Origin: Adiantum capillus-veneris
Lineage: Eukaryota; Streptophyta; Polypodiopsida; Polypodiales; Pteridaceae
Length of the DNA: 64,000 nucleotides
Assembly (NCBI GenBank): GCA_014529385.2
Contig: CM043963.1
Location: 106,485,912 to 106,549,911, forward strand
Direction of reading: 5' to 3'
This document shows, in pieces, positions 23,511-35,195 of the stretch; the stretch's first letter is position 1, and every line of letters starts with the position of its first letter. The notes below the pieces were generated by a model. It made no database searches and was not told the origin of the DNA. It saw nothing but the letters and a program-made list of their open reading frames with translations. A program made the position numbers and the translations under genes.

Positions 23511-24372
23511 TGTAAAATCGAGGTAAGATCCCTGATTTTTAGGTCTCTTTAAAATAAAAAAATAGATTCTAATATGTGCGTTCAAGAAATTTTGGTAAGA
23601 ATGCTTGTTTGGCAGCATTGAAAGGTTCTAAAGTGAAAAGCAAGTGGGTTAGACGGATGTTTGATTCAACTTTGAAAAAATATGCTTTTTAAAATTTTCC
23701 ATGCTTTTTGTGCTTTTCGAATCTTTTTTGCAAAAAGCAAGATTTGGATCCTTAATCTACGAGTCCCTCGAAAACTTTGATTCAATTTGATAAAAATCTG
23801 GTTTTCAGACGCTTTTTGCGCTATTTTAAGTTTTTCATGATTTTTAGTGCTTTTTAGTGAAAAACGAGCCCGTTTTCTTATTTCGATGGACAAGGGAAAT
23901 TGTGGTTCAATTTTAGATTTTGTTTTAGCTTTTTACGCTATTTTTATCTTTTCATGCTTTTTGACGTTTTTGAAAAGCAACGTGCTTTTTAGGTTGACCT
24001 AAACATAAAAATATTATTTTGAGTCACCGTAAGGTTTAAAAACGATCATCAGGTGAAGAAATGGGATTAAACAAGATTTTAACGAGAATTATTTTTATAA
24101 AAGGCAGCATCGTAAATACATCGGGGAAGTACCGGAAAGTCTAATTATGTTGGGACATCACGATGCAGTATAGTCTAGTCAAATTCACATTAATTATCAG
24201 GATATTGTCCAATTAGTCAATATTATTGTAAAAATTAAATGGTAAGTGGGATAGTTGATTGCCAAAAGCTTTGCGATGTTTATAGAAAAGTTCCCAAAAG
24301 CATGCAACTATTCCAGGCAGAAGAGGGGGAACTAACTATTGATTGGGGCACACTCATGCTTCACCCTGCAGT

Positions 24373-24378
24373 TATAAA
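24373..24378 (+). promoter_or_regulatory. LTR A TATA box
   Basis: TATAAA in GTTATAAATTGGCATAGAG is conserved with LTR B (CTATAAATTGGCAAGGAG at 31198), followed by GTRCTTAGTTTT. It is the likely LTR promoter, with transcription starting ~30 bp downstream. Confidence 0.6.
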
Positions 24379-26610
24379 TTGGCATAGAGTGCTTAGTTTT
24401 TAGTCCCGACAATTGTGTCAACTACCTCATGACGATACCTGCCTATTATACGAAGTGTTGCAAGCTCCCCATCACCATTTTCATAATATCTTCTCCCTCA
24501 TTCGTGGGAGGAGGAAGAAGAAGAACATTCTCTCTGTACTTGCTTACTATCTTCTCTTCTCTTTTTACGGTGTGCGCGTTTTTCAACGAATTTGTGGTGA
24601 AAACCTGTACATAGATCTAATCATTTCTCTCTTGTGGCAAAGCAAGAAACCTTTTGACAACCCATAATCACTCCTAAAGTATGGTAAGAAGCTCTAAACT
24701 CCATAGCCATCATCTCTTTCTCTCCCTACGTCGTTTTCGGAGTAACTATCCTCCTTGTGGTTGCTTTTTCATATACAAGGGCATGTATAGACCTTCAGGG
24801 GATGCTCCATGATTTTTTCGTCATGTTTAGCATGCTGATTTATGCACACGGTGTGTTTAAGGTCAGATGTGTACATAAAAAGTACTTTTCGTTTCAAGTT
24901 ACGTAGGCGATAGGAACAATGTTCTAGTTATATCTCTCAAATCACTATGGATCACGTCGAACCCTTTTCACCAAAATTCAACACATCATTTAGTACATTT
25001 TCTTGCTTGGGTGTCATATGAAAACTGTGAAGGAGCAAAGAGTTATGGTAATAATACAGCTTGCTGGCTAACTACATTGTCAAAATTTTGGACCCCAGGC
25101 TCCTTGGAGAACCACTATATAGACTCATTGGATGAAGAAACCTACTTAGCTAAATCAAAATCTTAATAAATTTTTTTGATAAATATATTTAAGTCTTTAA
25201 GATCACTTCGTGGGTGCGAGTTATTAGCCGTTCCATGTACAGGGTTACATACACGTGTATGGGTGCTACCAAGGGGAAGTACCATATGACGTCATGATTT
25301 GAATGAGATGTTCCTATATGTTTCATGGCTTTTTTTTGTGAGTTAATTTCAAGTGTTTGATGTCATTAGGGTATATGGTTATCCAACCCTAACAGTGAGG
25401 GAAAATATGAATTAGGGGGCCTTCTTTTTGTGCTACCGTTTGCTACACAAGTCTCATATGGGCAAAGTGATGTGATACGGTGTTAGTATATATTACGGGG
25501 TTGAGCTAGATGCATTGGTTTGAGATCAAATACTTTCATTTGCATGTTATGAATGCACTCAAAAATGGTCAGAAGTTGTTTTTCGCATATATATGATGTT
25601 ATGGTTTGTGGTTGATAAAAGTGATGGGGGTTTTGCATCATGATTATGTTGATGGAATGATGTTGTGTAATGTATGGAACCTCATGGATGGCTTTGGACA
25701 CCTGATGCACATCTGTATGTTTCTTTCCACCCTTCTAGGCCAAAACTAGCTCTATGTGCTAAGGGGGTGAGGTGCGGTCATAGTGCATCACTTATGTATG
25801 GTTAGACATTTTCAAGATTATATTTTGAAGTCATGTTTAGTCGCTGGTTGGGGTTCTTTTATGCACAGAAAGTTCATGTCTTAAGGGCCATGTGTGTGGG
25901 CTTAGTTTGGCTGCAGCGGATATGTCAAACTCCAAGTGTGGGAGTCGGTTCAATATGGAATATGTTTTATGGTCAAGGGTTGCGATCCGTCATGGATTAT
26001 GGTTGTGATTTTAATTTTGGAAGCCAATATGACTCGGTGGATATTTTTTTGGATATGGTTGTGCTACATAAGTTTTTGCAGCCATGTTATGTGCTAAAGT
26101 GGTTTTGCAGGAATGGATGTGCATCACCCTAAGTTGGGTGCAGTGCTCACCCATGCGATGTGATTAGATTATAGTTTATAGCTTTGGATTGGATCATGAA
26201 GTGTTTTTAATGGTTTAGGGTGGACGTGTAAGTGTAAACACCCTATACAGTTTGATTGCTTGAAAAAGATTGTTTGTGCATATGGAAGATGTTATTGTGG
26301 ACTCATGTATTATGTTTCTCATGGCGATGTTGCTACAATGCTAGGATCACCTACATATTTTATCCTTAGACAAAAGGGTCGATGATCAGGGGATTTGTTG
26401 GATTGGGGGTGTTGCCTAGCTCTTCTATTTTTCTAGGCTCATCTACATGGTTAGTGCGTTCGGGTTGAATGGCGTACACCACTAACACATCGAGGATCTT
26501 TCCTTGGCTTTGCCTAAACACCTAATTGTGGGCATCTAAGATGTGTGGCACCTAAATCGATAAGGTTGGTGTCTCTTTTGTGTCTATGCACTCTATTTCA
26601 CCCTCCACTA

Positions 26611-26613
<3 letters not shown>

Positions 26614-26692
<79 letters not shown>
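26614..26692. repeat. (CT)n microsatellite inside LTR A
   Basis: About 79 bp of CT. It sits at the same LTR position as the tracts at 33242 and 38103, so the tract is an old component of the LTR. Confidence 0.95.
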
Positions 26693-26694
<2 letters not shown>

Positions 26695-26915
26695 TCCTGC
26701 AATGCAGTGTACACATATATTCACCCTCCACAATGTACTTTCATTCATATCACCCATTTAGAGGTAGCACTAGTTGCTAGGTGCCTCTGGATGAATACGT
26801 CTCATGCCCTAAACTCCATGCTCACTGAGAACTCCTCTCTTATGGAAACGCTTCCGCAACTCTGATGTATATTGAATTGTATACTTTTTGCATAGACTCC
26901 TAGGGAGGGGTATCT

Positions 26916-29900
26916 GTGAGTAGTAATGCCACCAACCAGGAGGGCCTACCACCCCCACCCTTGGCTGCTTGCATCACACTAGCAGAAGGCACTTGCTTCT
27001 AGATTAATCCAACTATCGCAACAAGGGCACCATTGACCACCAGAGGAACAAATTCAAGACAAGAAGAGTACCATAGTTGGCTATTATAGGCGAGCAAAGC
27101 GCCAACAAAAAAATCAAGACTCCTGACAATAAAATCCACAAAGGAAGAGCCCAACCACAACACGCTTCCTTGCCGAACGCCACACAATCATAGCAAACCA
27201 CCAATATATTTGACCACCAGTTGCCCCCAAGCAAGGGGATGGGAGAGCGACCTCCATTGGATCCTGAAAGAAGGGGGAGGGCATGGAAGAGACTAGAGCC
27301 TTTTGGACAGAGATGCAAGGCCCTCATCCCTAAGGGATACTCATCCCCACAAGGGCGTGGACACCAAGAGGAGAAGTACCTTCAACAAATCTTAAGGAGC
27401 GTCCACCTTTCCGTAGGCCCACCAAAGCCTCCCTACTTGCTTGCATGCAGGCTACAAATGCTCGCTAGGGAGCACTCTCTATAGTATGTTTTAATATGCC
27501 AATTAATTAGCCTACTTAAAAACAAGCTTAGAGGAAAATTTCTTTAGGGTAGTTTTGTCCTACCCATCCAAGTGGTTAGCCAAGATCATATAAGAAACAA
27601 AGTTAATTCTATGAGCACTATGCAAAGAACACAAGCACAATACAGGGACCACAAAAGTTTTTCCAAGAGTGAATGTGGAGTTGTGCGGTCTGTGCTGTAT
27701 GATGGCACACTATTTCCTTACCAATCTTTCTCTATCTCACCTAAACAAATTGATATGATACGCCCAAGATTCTAAGGGAGTGTTTACAATAGTTCCTACT
27801 TGTGGTGTGTGATTGTGTATGTTTACTACTTGTGATGTAGCCTTCCTCCATGTGCTTGTTTCTTGTGGTGCTTTGTGTTTCTCTTGACTCCTTGACATTG
27901 ACTCCTTCTTCACATGATACTTTTGGGAATTAAGCAAGTGGAAACACTAGAAGCCCTGTTAGTGGTGGCTTTGAATTGCATACACAAAATCCAAGGGCCA
28001 AGAAGGGTTGTCGATGAACCCTCAAATTGCAATTGTGTAACGCTCCTAGTTGACCACACTTTAGAAAGTGACTAGAGGATTTGTGGAGTTGGTACATTAT
28101 GCTTGAAAGTCCAAACATATCTATCGTCAAATTGTTGTATCTGATGGCCTTGCCTTCACAACTAAAGAAATGCTACTATTAACTATCGTTGCAACAAACT
28201 TGTATATCTTTGCTATAAGCCTACTGAGGCATTACCTAAGTTGCATGGTATGTTATACAGAGTACATATAATATGATTTAATTGGTCATATTAGTACAAC
28301 CTCCCAATTAAATAGACGTATTATGCAGTGCCACATCAACCAAATCACCATTTTGTACGATTTCTTTTCAATTTGATCAAAATATAGTTCAATCAAAACA
28401 AAATGTTCTATATAGAGTCATCCTCCATGAGCCTTTTACCATTGTGGGAATCTTTAGTGAAAAGTTTTCCTTGAGTTTAGCCTTGAGTTTACCTCAAAAG
28501 TGAACTCTAAAACCCCAAAACAAAAAAATTACTTATCTTTTTGTTGATTGAGATATTAATTGGAATTAAATTTCATTTTAGCAATAGATAAAAATTCAAA
28601 CTTAAATAAGTAGTTACTTCTTTGTGTAGAGCCATGCTCACACTTAGATTGTGGTTGCCTACCAAGTGTAGAGCAATGCTCACACTAGAGGTGATTTAAG
28701 TAGGTAAAATAGTAATTGCTTGCCTTGTGGAGAGTTTGCCTCACATTTGGAAGTGATTTATCTAGAAATGACATGTCACGTGTAAAGCTTTTTGGAAATG
28801 ATTTATGTAGGATAAATTAAAAATTTACCTTATGCAAAATATACTTTAAACAGATAAACATGTATACTATGGATATACACATTTAATTGCCTTTTATACG
28901 TATAAAATTGGTTATATGGGCATATAAATGCAACTTAGGGCATTGCTATCCTCTCTTTTTCCTCTTGAGCGGCCAAATATTTTGAGTGCATCATCTTTGT
29001 GATTATTGAGTTTCTTGAATCATCTTTCAATTTACCTTGGACTCCAACTCATCAAAATCAAGATCTTCTAATGGTAGTAGCTCTTTGACTATGTCCACAA
29101 AGATTGGTGTAGAATAAGCCACATGAGAAAACTCTCCTTGATAGAAACAGGGTAATCCTAGATGCATTGAAACTAGTAAGACCATTGTTCTGCATTAAAA
29201 AAAAACTCTCCATTTATTTTTAAGCTTAGCAATCAAAAGTGGATACATTATGCCTACATCTCCTTTAGCTGTATAGATGTTGTTGCATACTTTGAAGAGA
29301 GAAAAGGCTCGTCCTTTAAAAAAACTTTACATATAAACCTGCATACTTTGTATTCTGAGCCTATCCTATCTTAGGGGCCAAGATAGCCCCTATCCTACCT
29401 TAAGGATAGTTGTATCTTTTCTCTCTCTTTTTTCTCAATCAATTTAAAATTTTTACTTTTAAAAAAGAGTTGAAAAGGAAGTCATGAGGATCTTCAATGA
29501 GGGGTCACATCTTGTTCTTTTAAATAAAAAAAGTTCAAAAGGAAGTCATGTACTTACAAAATTTGTACATCCACATGTTTTCACATTCCAACAAGGTGAG
29601 ACTCACGCTTGCATTTCAAAACAAAAAGATCATTTACAAAGTAAATTGAATATTTAAGAAACAAAAAGTAAAAATAAGTAATGAAGCTCTTCATTGAAGG
29701 GACCCATTTACCAACAAAAAGTTGAATATTCAAGAAACAAAAAGTAAAAATAAGTAATGAATATTTAAGAAACAAAAAGTAAAAATAAGTAATGAAGCTC
29801 TTCATTGAAGGGACCCATTTACCAACAAAAAGTTGAAAGGAAGTCATCATGCTATTCAAGTTCAATGAAGAGAATCATTTACGAAGTAAAACATTGAATA

Positions 29901-30029
29901 AAAATTTTCAATGTCTTTCTTCTACTTTTGTAAGGCATGTTTTACTATGCCAAAAAGTTGAAAAGATATTGTTGACAATCTTAAACCGGGGCTAGTTAGG
30001 GGAGATTGTGTCTAAAAGTAGGATTTTCA
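26916..30029. other. Intergenic stretch with no recognised gene
   Basis: Scattered frames (27484-27221, 27572-27775, 28130-27930) show no family motif. A 111-bp tandem duplication is present at 29651-29845 (TTTAAGAAACAAAAAGT... starting at 29652 and again at 29763). The rest is AT-rich, probably decayed transposon DNA. Confidence 0.45.
29651..29845. repeat. Tandem duplication, period ~111 bp
   Basis: Two near-identical copies starting TATTTAAGAAACAAAAAG at 29651 and 29762. Each contains GAAGCTCTTCATTGAAGGG, and a partial third copy of the first ~35 bp lies between them. Confidence 0.85.
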
Positions 30030-30321
30030 AGCATCTAGGGGCCCCTTAGGAGTGGACTTCACTCACAAGAAAAGGTTCCAGTGGGTCCTTGAGAAGATTC
30101 AGGGAAAAATGATAAGGTGGGAGTATGTGTTGCTCTCCATTCCAGAGTCGGGTCAGAGTAATCAATTCATTTATGCTCCCATATGTTGCCTTCACGAGTC
30201 CGCTCCTTGAAATAGCCAAATGTAACTAGTAGGAGTATTTGAAACTAGTTAAAATATTCTTATGGAGGAATAACACTAAAGCTTTGTTGTCATGGCAATG
30301 GGCAAAGTGGAAAGGTGTTGC
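30030..30321 (+). pseudogene. LINE (L1-type) reverse transcriptase C-terminal fragment
   Basis: Across three frames the segment reads 'KHLGAP' (normally Y-L-G-x-P-L-G), 'GVDFTHKKRFQWVLEKIQGK', 'SRVRVINSFMLPYVAFTSPL' and 'KIFLWRNNTKALLSWQWAKW'. This is the conserved order after the RT palm in plant L1-like LINEs. At least two indels and a stop break it. It ends abruptly at 30321, where gypsy LTR B begins, so the LTR array inserted into this LINE. Confidence 0.75.
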
Positions 30322-31197
30322 TATAAGATCCCCAATTTTTGGATCTCTTTTAAAAATAAGAAAAATAGGTTTCAATATTTATTTCATCAAATTCCGGTTT
30401 AGAATGCTTGCTTGACAGTATTGTAAGGTTCTAAAGTGAAAAGCAAGGTCGTTTCCATGTTCCAGTAGTTCAGACGGACGTTTGGTTAAATTTTAGGAAA
30501 CTCCGCTATTTTTAGTTTTTTTATGCTTTTAGGTGTTTTTTTACAAAAAGCAAGGTCGGATCCTTAATTTGTGTGTTTCGGCGAAGCTATGGTTCAATTT
30601 TGTTAAAAACTGCTTTTCAAGTGCTTTTTACGCTATTTTTAGCTTTTCATGATTTTTAGTGCTTTTTAGTGAAAAGCAAGTTCGTTTTCTTATTCCAATG
30701 GACAAGGAGAACCCGTGGTTTAAGTTTAGAAAATTTTACTTTTTTTTCTTTTTGCGCTATTTTCAGCTTTTTGGTGTTTTTGAAAAGCAATGTGCTTTTT
30801 AGGATGACCTAACCATAAAAATATTAATTTTAGTCTCCGTCAGATTTAAAAATGACCACCCGGAGCAAATTGGGGATAAAACATGATTTTTACGAGATTA
30901 TTTTTATAAAAAGCAGTACCATACATACAATGGGGCAGTATGAGAAAGTCATGATTATGTTGGGGCATCACGATGCGGCATAGTCTAGTCATGGTTTCAT
31001 TGGTTGTTGTAGGGATACTAGCCGGTTAGTCAATTTTTACTGTAAAAATTGAATGGTAAGTGGGAGAGTTAACTGCTAAAAGTTGTGCCATGTTTTTAGA
31101 AAAGACTTGAGTCTTTTTCCAAAAGTTTGCAACTAATCCAGGCTGAGTAGTAGTGCTAGTAGTTGGCTTGGACATCACTCTCGCCTGCTATAGTCAC

Positions 31198-31203
31198 TAT
31201 AAA
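31198..31203 (+). promoter_or_regulatory. LTR B TATA box
   Basis: TATAAA in CACTATAAATTGGCAAGG, at the same place as in LTR A. LTR C lacks this region through a ~600-bp deletion. Confidence 0.6.
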
Positions 31204-33237
31204 TTGGCAAGGAGTACTTAGTTTTCAGTGTTGTCTGTTGCATCTACTACCGCAAGGCTATACATATGTATTATATGGAGTGGTGCAAGCTGTTCATCAT
31301 CTTCTCTCTCGTATACGGGAAGAAGAAGAAGAAGAAGGATATTCTCTCTCTACTTACTTACTATCTCCTCTCTTGTTTCACCGTGTACACGCTCTCCGGA
31401 AGCTCTCATGGTGAAAACCTCTACATAACTCTCATCACTGCTCGCTTGTGGCAAAGCAAGAAGCCTTTTGACAGTCCCTTCTAAAGTATGGTGAGAAGCT
31501 CTACACTCCATAGCCATCATCATCTCTTCTCTATGTCGTTTTCTGAGTAGTCACCCTCTTATACGAGTGCATGTATGGATTTACCGGTACGTATGAAGTT
31601 GCACCATGATTATTTCATCATGTTTAACACGTTGATTTATGCACACGTTGTGTTTATGATCATACATATGCATAAAAGCGCTTTTCGTTTCATGTCATAG
31701 AAGCGGTAGGAACACTATTTTGGTCATAACTCACAAGCCGTTATGAATCAAGCCAAAACCCCTAAAACCAAAGATAAAAAACATCATTTATAACATTTTC
31801 TCCTTTAGTTTTCATATGGAAATCATGCACGAACTAAGAGATATGGTAAAAAAACAGCTTGGTGCCCATTGCACTTCATCAAACTTTTAGACCCCAGGCT
31901 CCTTGAAGAATCATGATATAGATTCACCGGATGGGCAAACCCACTTAATCAATTGAAAATCTTGATGAAACATGATGATAAATGTATTTAGGTCTCCGTT
32001 ATCACCTCGGGTATGCAAATTATTAATCATTCCATAATCAGTTTTACCTACGTGTGTAGGGGTGCTACCAAGGGGGAGCACCATATGATGTCGTGAGTTA
32101 ACCAAGCTGCTTATGTATGATTTATGGTTTGTTTTGGTGATTTGATTTCAATTATTAGATGCCTATAAACTTATGTGAGGGTATATGGTTAGACAACCCA
32201 AACCGCATGGGCAGATATGATTAAAGTGGCTTTCTTTTTGGGTTACCGTTTGTTGTGTAAATATCATATGGGGAAAGTGATGTCATAGAGTCCTAATATA
32301 TATTATGGATGTGGTATGGCTCTTGGTTTTTTTTTCTGGATATGGTTATGCTGTCGAAATGCTGCTGAAATTTTTGCAGCCATGTTATACTCTAAAGTGG
32401 TTATGCAGGATTGGTTGTGCCTCACCCGAGTTGGGTGGAGTGCTCACCCGTGTGATGTGATTGGATCATGGTTTATGGTTTTTGGATTAGATCATGAAGT
32501 GATCTAGATATTTTATGGTTGACATGTAAGGGTAGAGACCCTGTACAGTCTAACTGCTTGGAAAAGATTGTTTGTGCATATGGAAAGTGCTATTGTGATT
32601 GGACTTACGTGTTATGTTTCTCATGACAGCATTGCAACAAGACTAGAATCACCTAAATCGCTTAGACATAGATAAAAGGGTCGTTGACCTAGGGCTTTGC
32701 TAGATCGGGGGTGTTACCTAGGTCTTCTTCTTTTTGTTAGGTTAATTTACACTATTAGTGTGTCGGGGGTTGAATGACCTACATGGCTAATGCGTCGGAG
32801 ATTTTGTCTTGGATTTTTCTGAACATCCGATGCTGGGCACTGAAGAAGCGTGGCACCTAAACTGGTATGGTTGGTGTTGATACCCTACCACCTACTAGTA
32901 CTTGGGATCCTTTTAGAGCTTGAGTTCATGGAGGGAGGCGACGTGGCCTCAGCTTATGTCTGGCTCAGGTAGGTTGGAGGTGTTCTGTCTTGCTCTTAGC
33001 GAAGTGAAATTCTCTCTCTTGGTAGTAGATCGGAAGTGGATGGATGGACCGATTGATCCCCACACAAGGTGTGATGATTTGCTAGTTATTTTGTCATAAA
33101 CTCGTTTTTGGATGTTATGGAATACCTAGACTTTGTCATTGCATTAATATATGGTTGCATGTTTCATTAGATGGGACATTTAAAGACTCTCTGTTGTCAT
33201 TCTCTCACATCTTTGTTCACTCTATTTCATCCTCCAT

Positions 33238-33241
<4 letters not shown>

Positions 33242-33327
<86 letters not shown>
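33242..33327. repeat. (CT)n microsatellite inside LTR B
   Basis: About 86 bp of CT, at the position homologous to the tracts in copies A and C. Confidence 0.95.
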
Positions 33328-33330
<3 letters not shown>

Positions 33331-33596
33331 CAATGCAGTGTACTCATACATTCACCCTCCACAATGTTATATTTTTCTTGAGTACGCTTTCATTCATGAA
33401 CCCATTCATGGGTAGCAATAGTCGCTAGGTACCTCTGGATGCAGTGCAGCTCATGGCTTAAACTCCATGCTTGGTCGGTCACTAAGAGCTCCTCCCCTAT
33501 GCAAATGCTTCCATAACTCTGATGTATATTGATAATTGTATAAAGGTGTAAATTGTATATTTGTGCATAGGCACCCGGGGAGGGGTATCTCTGACC

Positions 33597-33609
33597 TGGT
33601 ATCAAAGCC
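33597..33609 (+). promoter_or_regulatory. Gypsy primer-binding site (after LTR B)
   Basis: TGGTATCAAAGCC, one change from the plant initiator-Met PBS TGGTATCAGAGCC, directly after the LTR end. It fixes LTR B as a 5' LTR on the plus strand. Confidence 0.85.
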
Positions 33610-34051
33610 TATACTTAAGGTTATGAAGATAGCTTTAAGCCTCGTGACTAGTCGGGTTAGTTATGCATCATACACGCATTCATGTATGTTGTTTGGGAAA
33701 GGATATTGTATTCATGATGCATTTATGAGTGAATTGAATGGTGGTACTTACTTGACTTGTCTTATTATATAGGGTTATGTGGTCTTGAGTTATGATGAAG
33801 TGATTGAAGTGTTCAACAAGTGTATCAAGAAATTTTTTGAATGTTTGTTTTAGTAATGACTCTTGAGGTGAATTCTAACATCTCGTAACTAGATCTTGTC
33901 TTTCAATTGGGTGTAAATGACTACCCATTCCTTATAAAATTATGGTTAAAAATTTTCACTCCCACCCACCCTTGACTTATAGTGGGATAAGATTAATGTA
34001 ATATATTGTTGATAAGGTTTTGGATTTGACATGATGCAGTAATAGATCATG

Positions 34052-35195
34052 CCTCCTTGAGGAAATGGAGCACCTGCTAACATTAATGTCCCAATTGCAC
34101 CTCAATCGACTATCATTGATCGTGACATCGATGCTATGCTTTGAAAGTCACAACCTGGGAACTTAAGCGGAGATGACAAAGATGTAGGCAAGGTTCTTGA
34201 GGATTGGATTGAGTGCATGGATGATTAATTTGAATTAGGTCATTCATCCGCAGAGAACAAGGCTATCATTGCTAAGTTTAAACTTGAAAAGATGACCAAG
34301 CATTGGTGGAGAGACCATTGTACTGAGAATAATGTAAACCCTAATGCAACAACTTAGGATTATCTCACGACTCAATTAAAGAAAAATTATTAGAACAAAG
34401 TATATCATTCATACCGTAAGAATGAGTTGCTTAATTGTACTAAGGGAATCAGAGAACTCGAATCATACTATCAACATTTATTGACCCTTGTCAAATATTC
34501 TCATGTTGGGATAACTAGGAATTCAAAGTGGCACAATTCGTGTCAAGCCTCCATAATCCTTTGAAGATTAGAATTCAGAGCTTACGCCTTACAAATTTTG
34601 CATATGTTCTTGATGCGCTTAAACCGATTGAGCTCGAAATATCGAATGGTAATAAAAGACCTTGAGCAGAGGATGAGTCTAGATCTTCATATTCTCAAAC
34701 TCCAGAAGCCATATTACATTGGAGGGCAATAAGAGATCACCTTTGCTTCAATTTTTTTAAGCCTGACCATGTGTCTTGAGATTTTCCATTTGAATTGCAA
34801 GGCAAATTGATGCTCGAAGTACGGATACTAAGAGGCAATATTTACAAGAAATGGATAATCCAATAGACCAGCTCGTTCAGGAGGAAATCAACAGCCTCAT
34901 GGAGAATTTTAAGCTAATAAAAATCAGAATGCTCGAGGTGGAGGAAGTCCATCAAATGCTCGTGTCCATGCAGCTATTGTAGATGAAGGAGAATATGAGG
35001 AACTTTCGCTTCCTTTTGGACTTGCTAATGCTCCAACATTATTGAATACTGTGGCAACCAAAATCTCTTCAGGACAGGATCATAATTGAGAAATAAAATA
35101 GGTAATTTAGCCTATAACTATAGAAGGTTTTAGACTTACTCATATGTTATTCATGTCGAGGTGAGGACACTGCGAATTTTTCAAGTGTGGGAGGA
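34052..35195 (+). pseudogene. Gypsy gag, first array unit (with RT fragment)
   Basis: The capsid is recognisable and collinear with the better copy at 38894: 'SQPGN', 'VGKVLEDWIECM', 'ENKAIIAKFKLEKMTKHWWR' and 'DHCTENNVNPNA'. Several TGA/TAA/TAG codons interrupt it. A degenerate knuckle region ('LCFNF..PDHVS') follows. Near 35010 comes 'LPFGLANAPTLLNTV', which matches the RT motif usually written M-P-F-G-L-x-N-A-P. Protease and the first half of RT are therefore missing. GTGTGGGAGGA (PPT) precedes the next LTR at 35196. Confidence 0.75.

Larger units (their letters stand above)
23511..26915 (+). repeat. Gypsy LTR, copy A (3' LTR of the pol tail)
   Basis: It starts TGTAAAATCG... after a polypurine tract and is collinear with copies B and C: 5' zone of GCTTTT/AAAAGC words, TATAAATTGGCA at 24373, a middle block near 25494, a CT microsatellite (26614-26692), and an end near GGGGTATCTGTGA at 26915. 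Compared with B and C it lacks ~300 bp just before the CT tract. No PBS follows, and the sequence changes abruptly after 26915. Confidence 0.8.
30322..33595 (+). repeat. Gypsy LTR, copy B
   Basis: It starts TATAAGATCCCCAATTTTTG (TG mutated to TA) and ends at CTCTGAC just before the PBS at 33597, ~3.27 kb. It contains the TATA box at 31198-31203 and the CT tract at 33242-33327. Relative to A and C it lacks ~590 bp around 32310. Confidence 0.85.

Noticed and set aside
27560-28140. Possible integrase or gypsy fragments ('VVSDGLAFTTKEM' and others)
   Set aside because: Too short and surrounded by stops; no second motif at the right distance.
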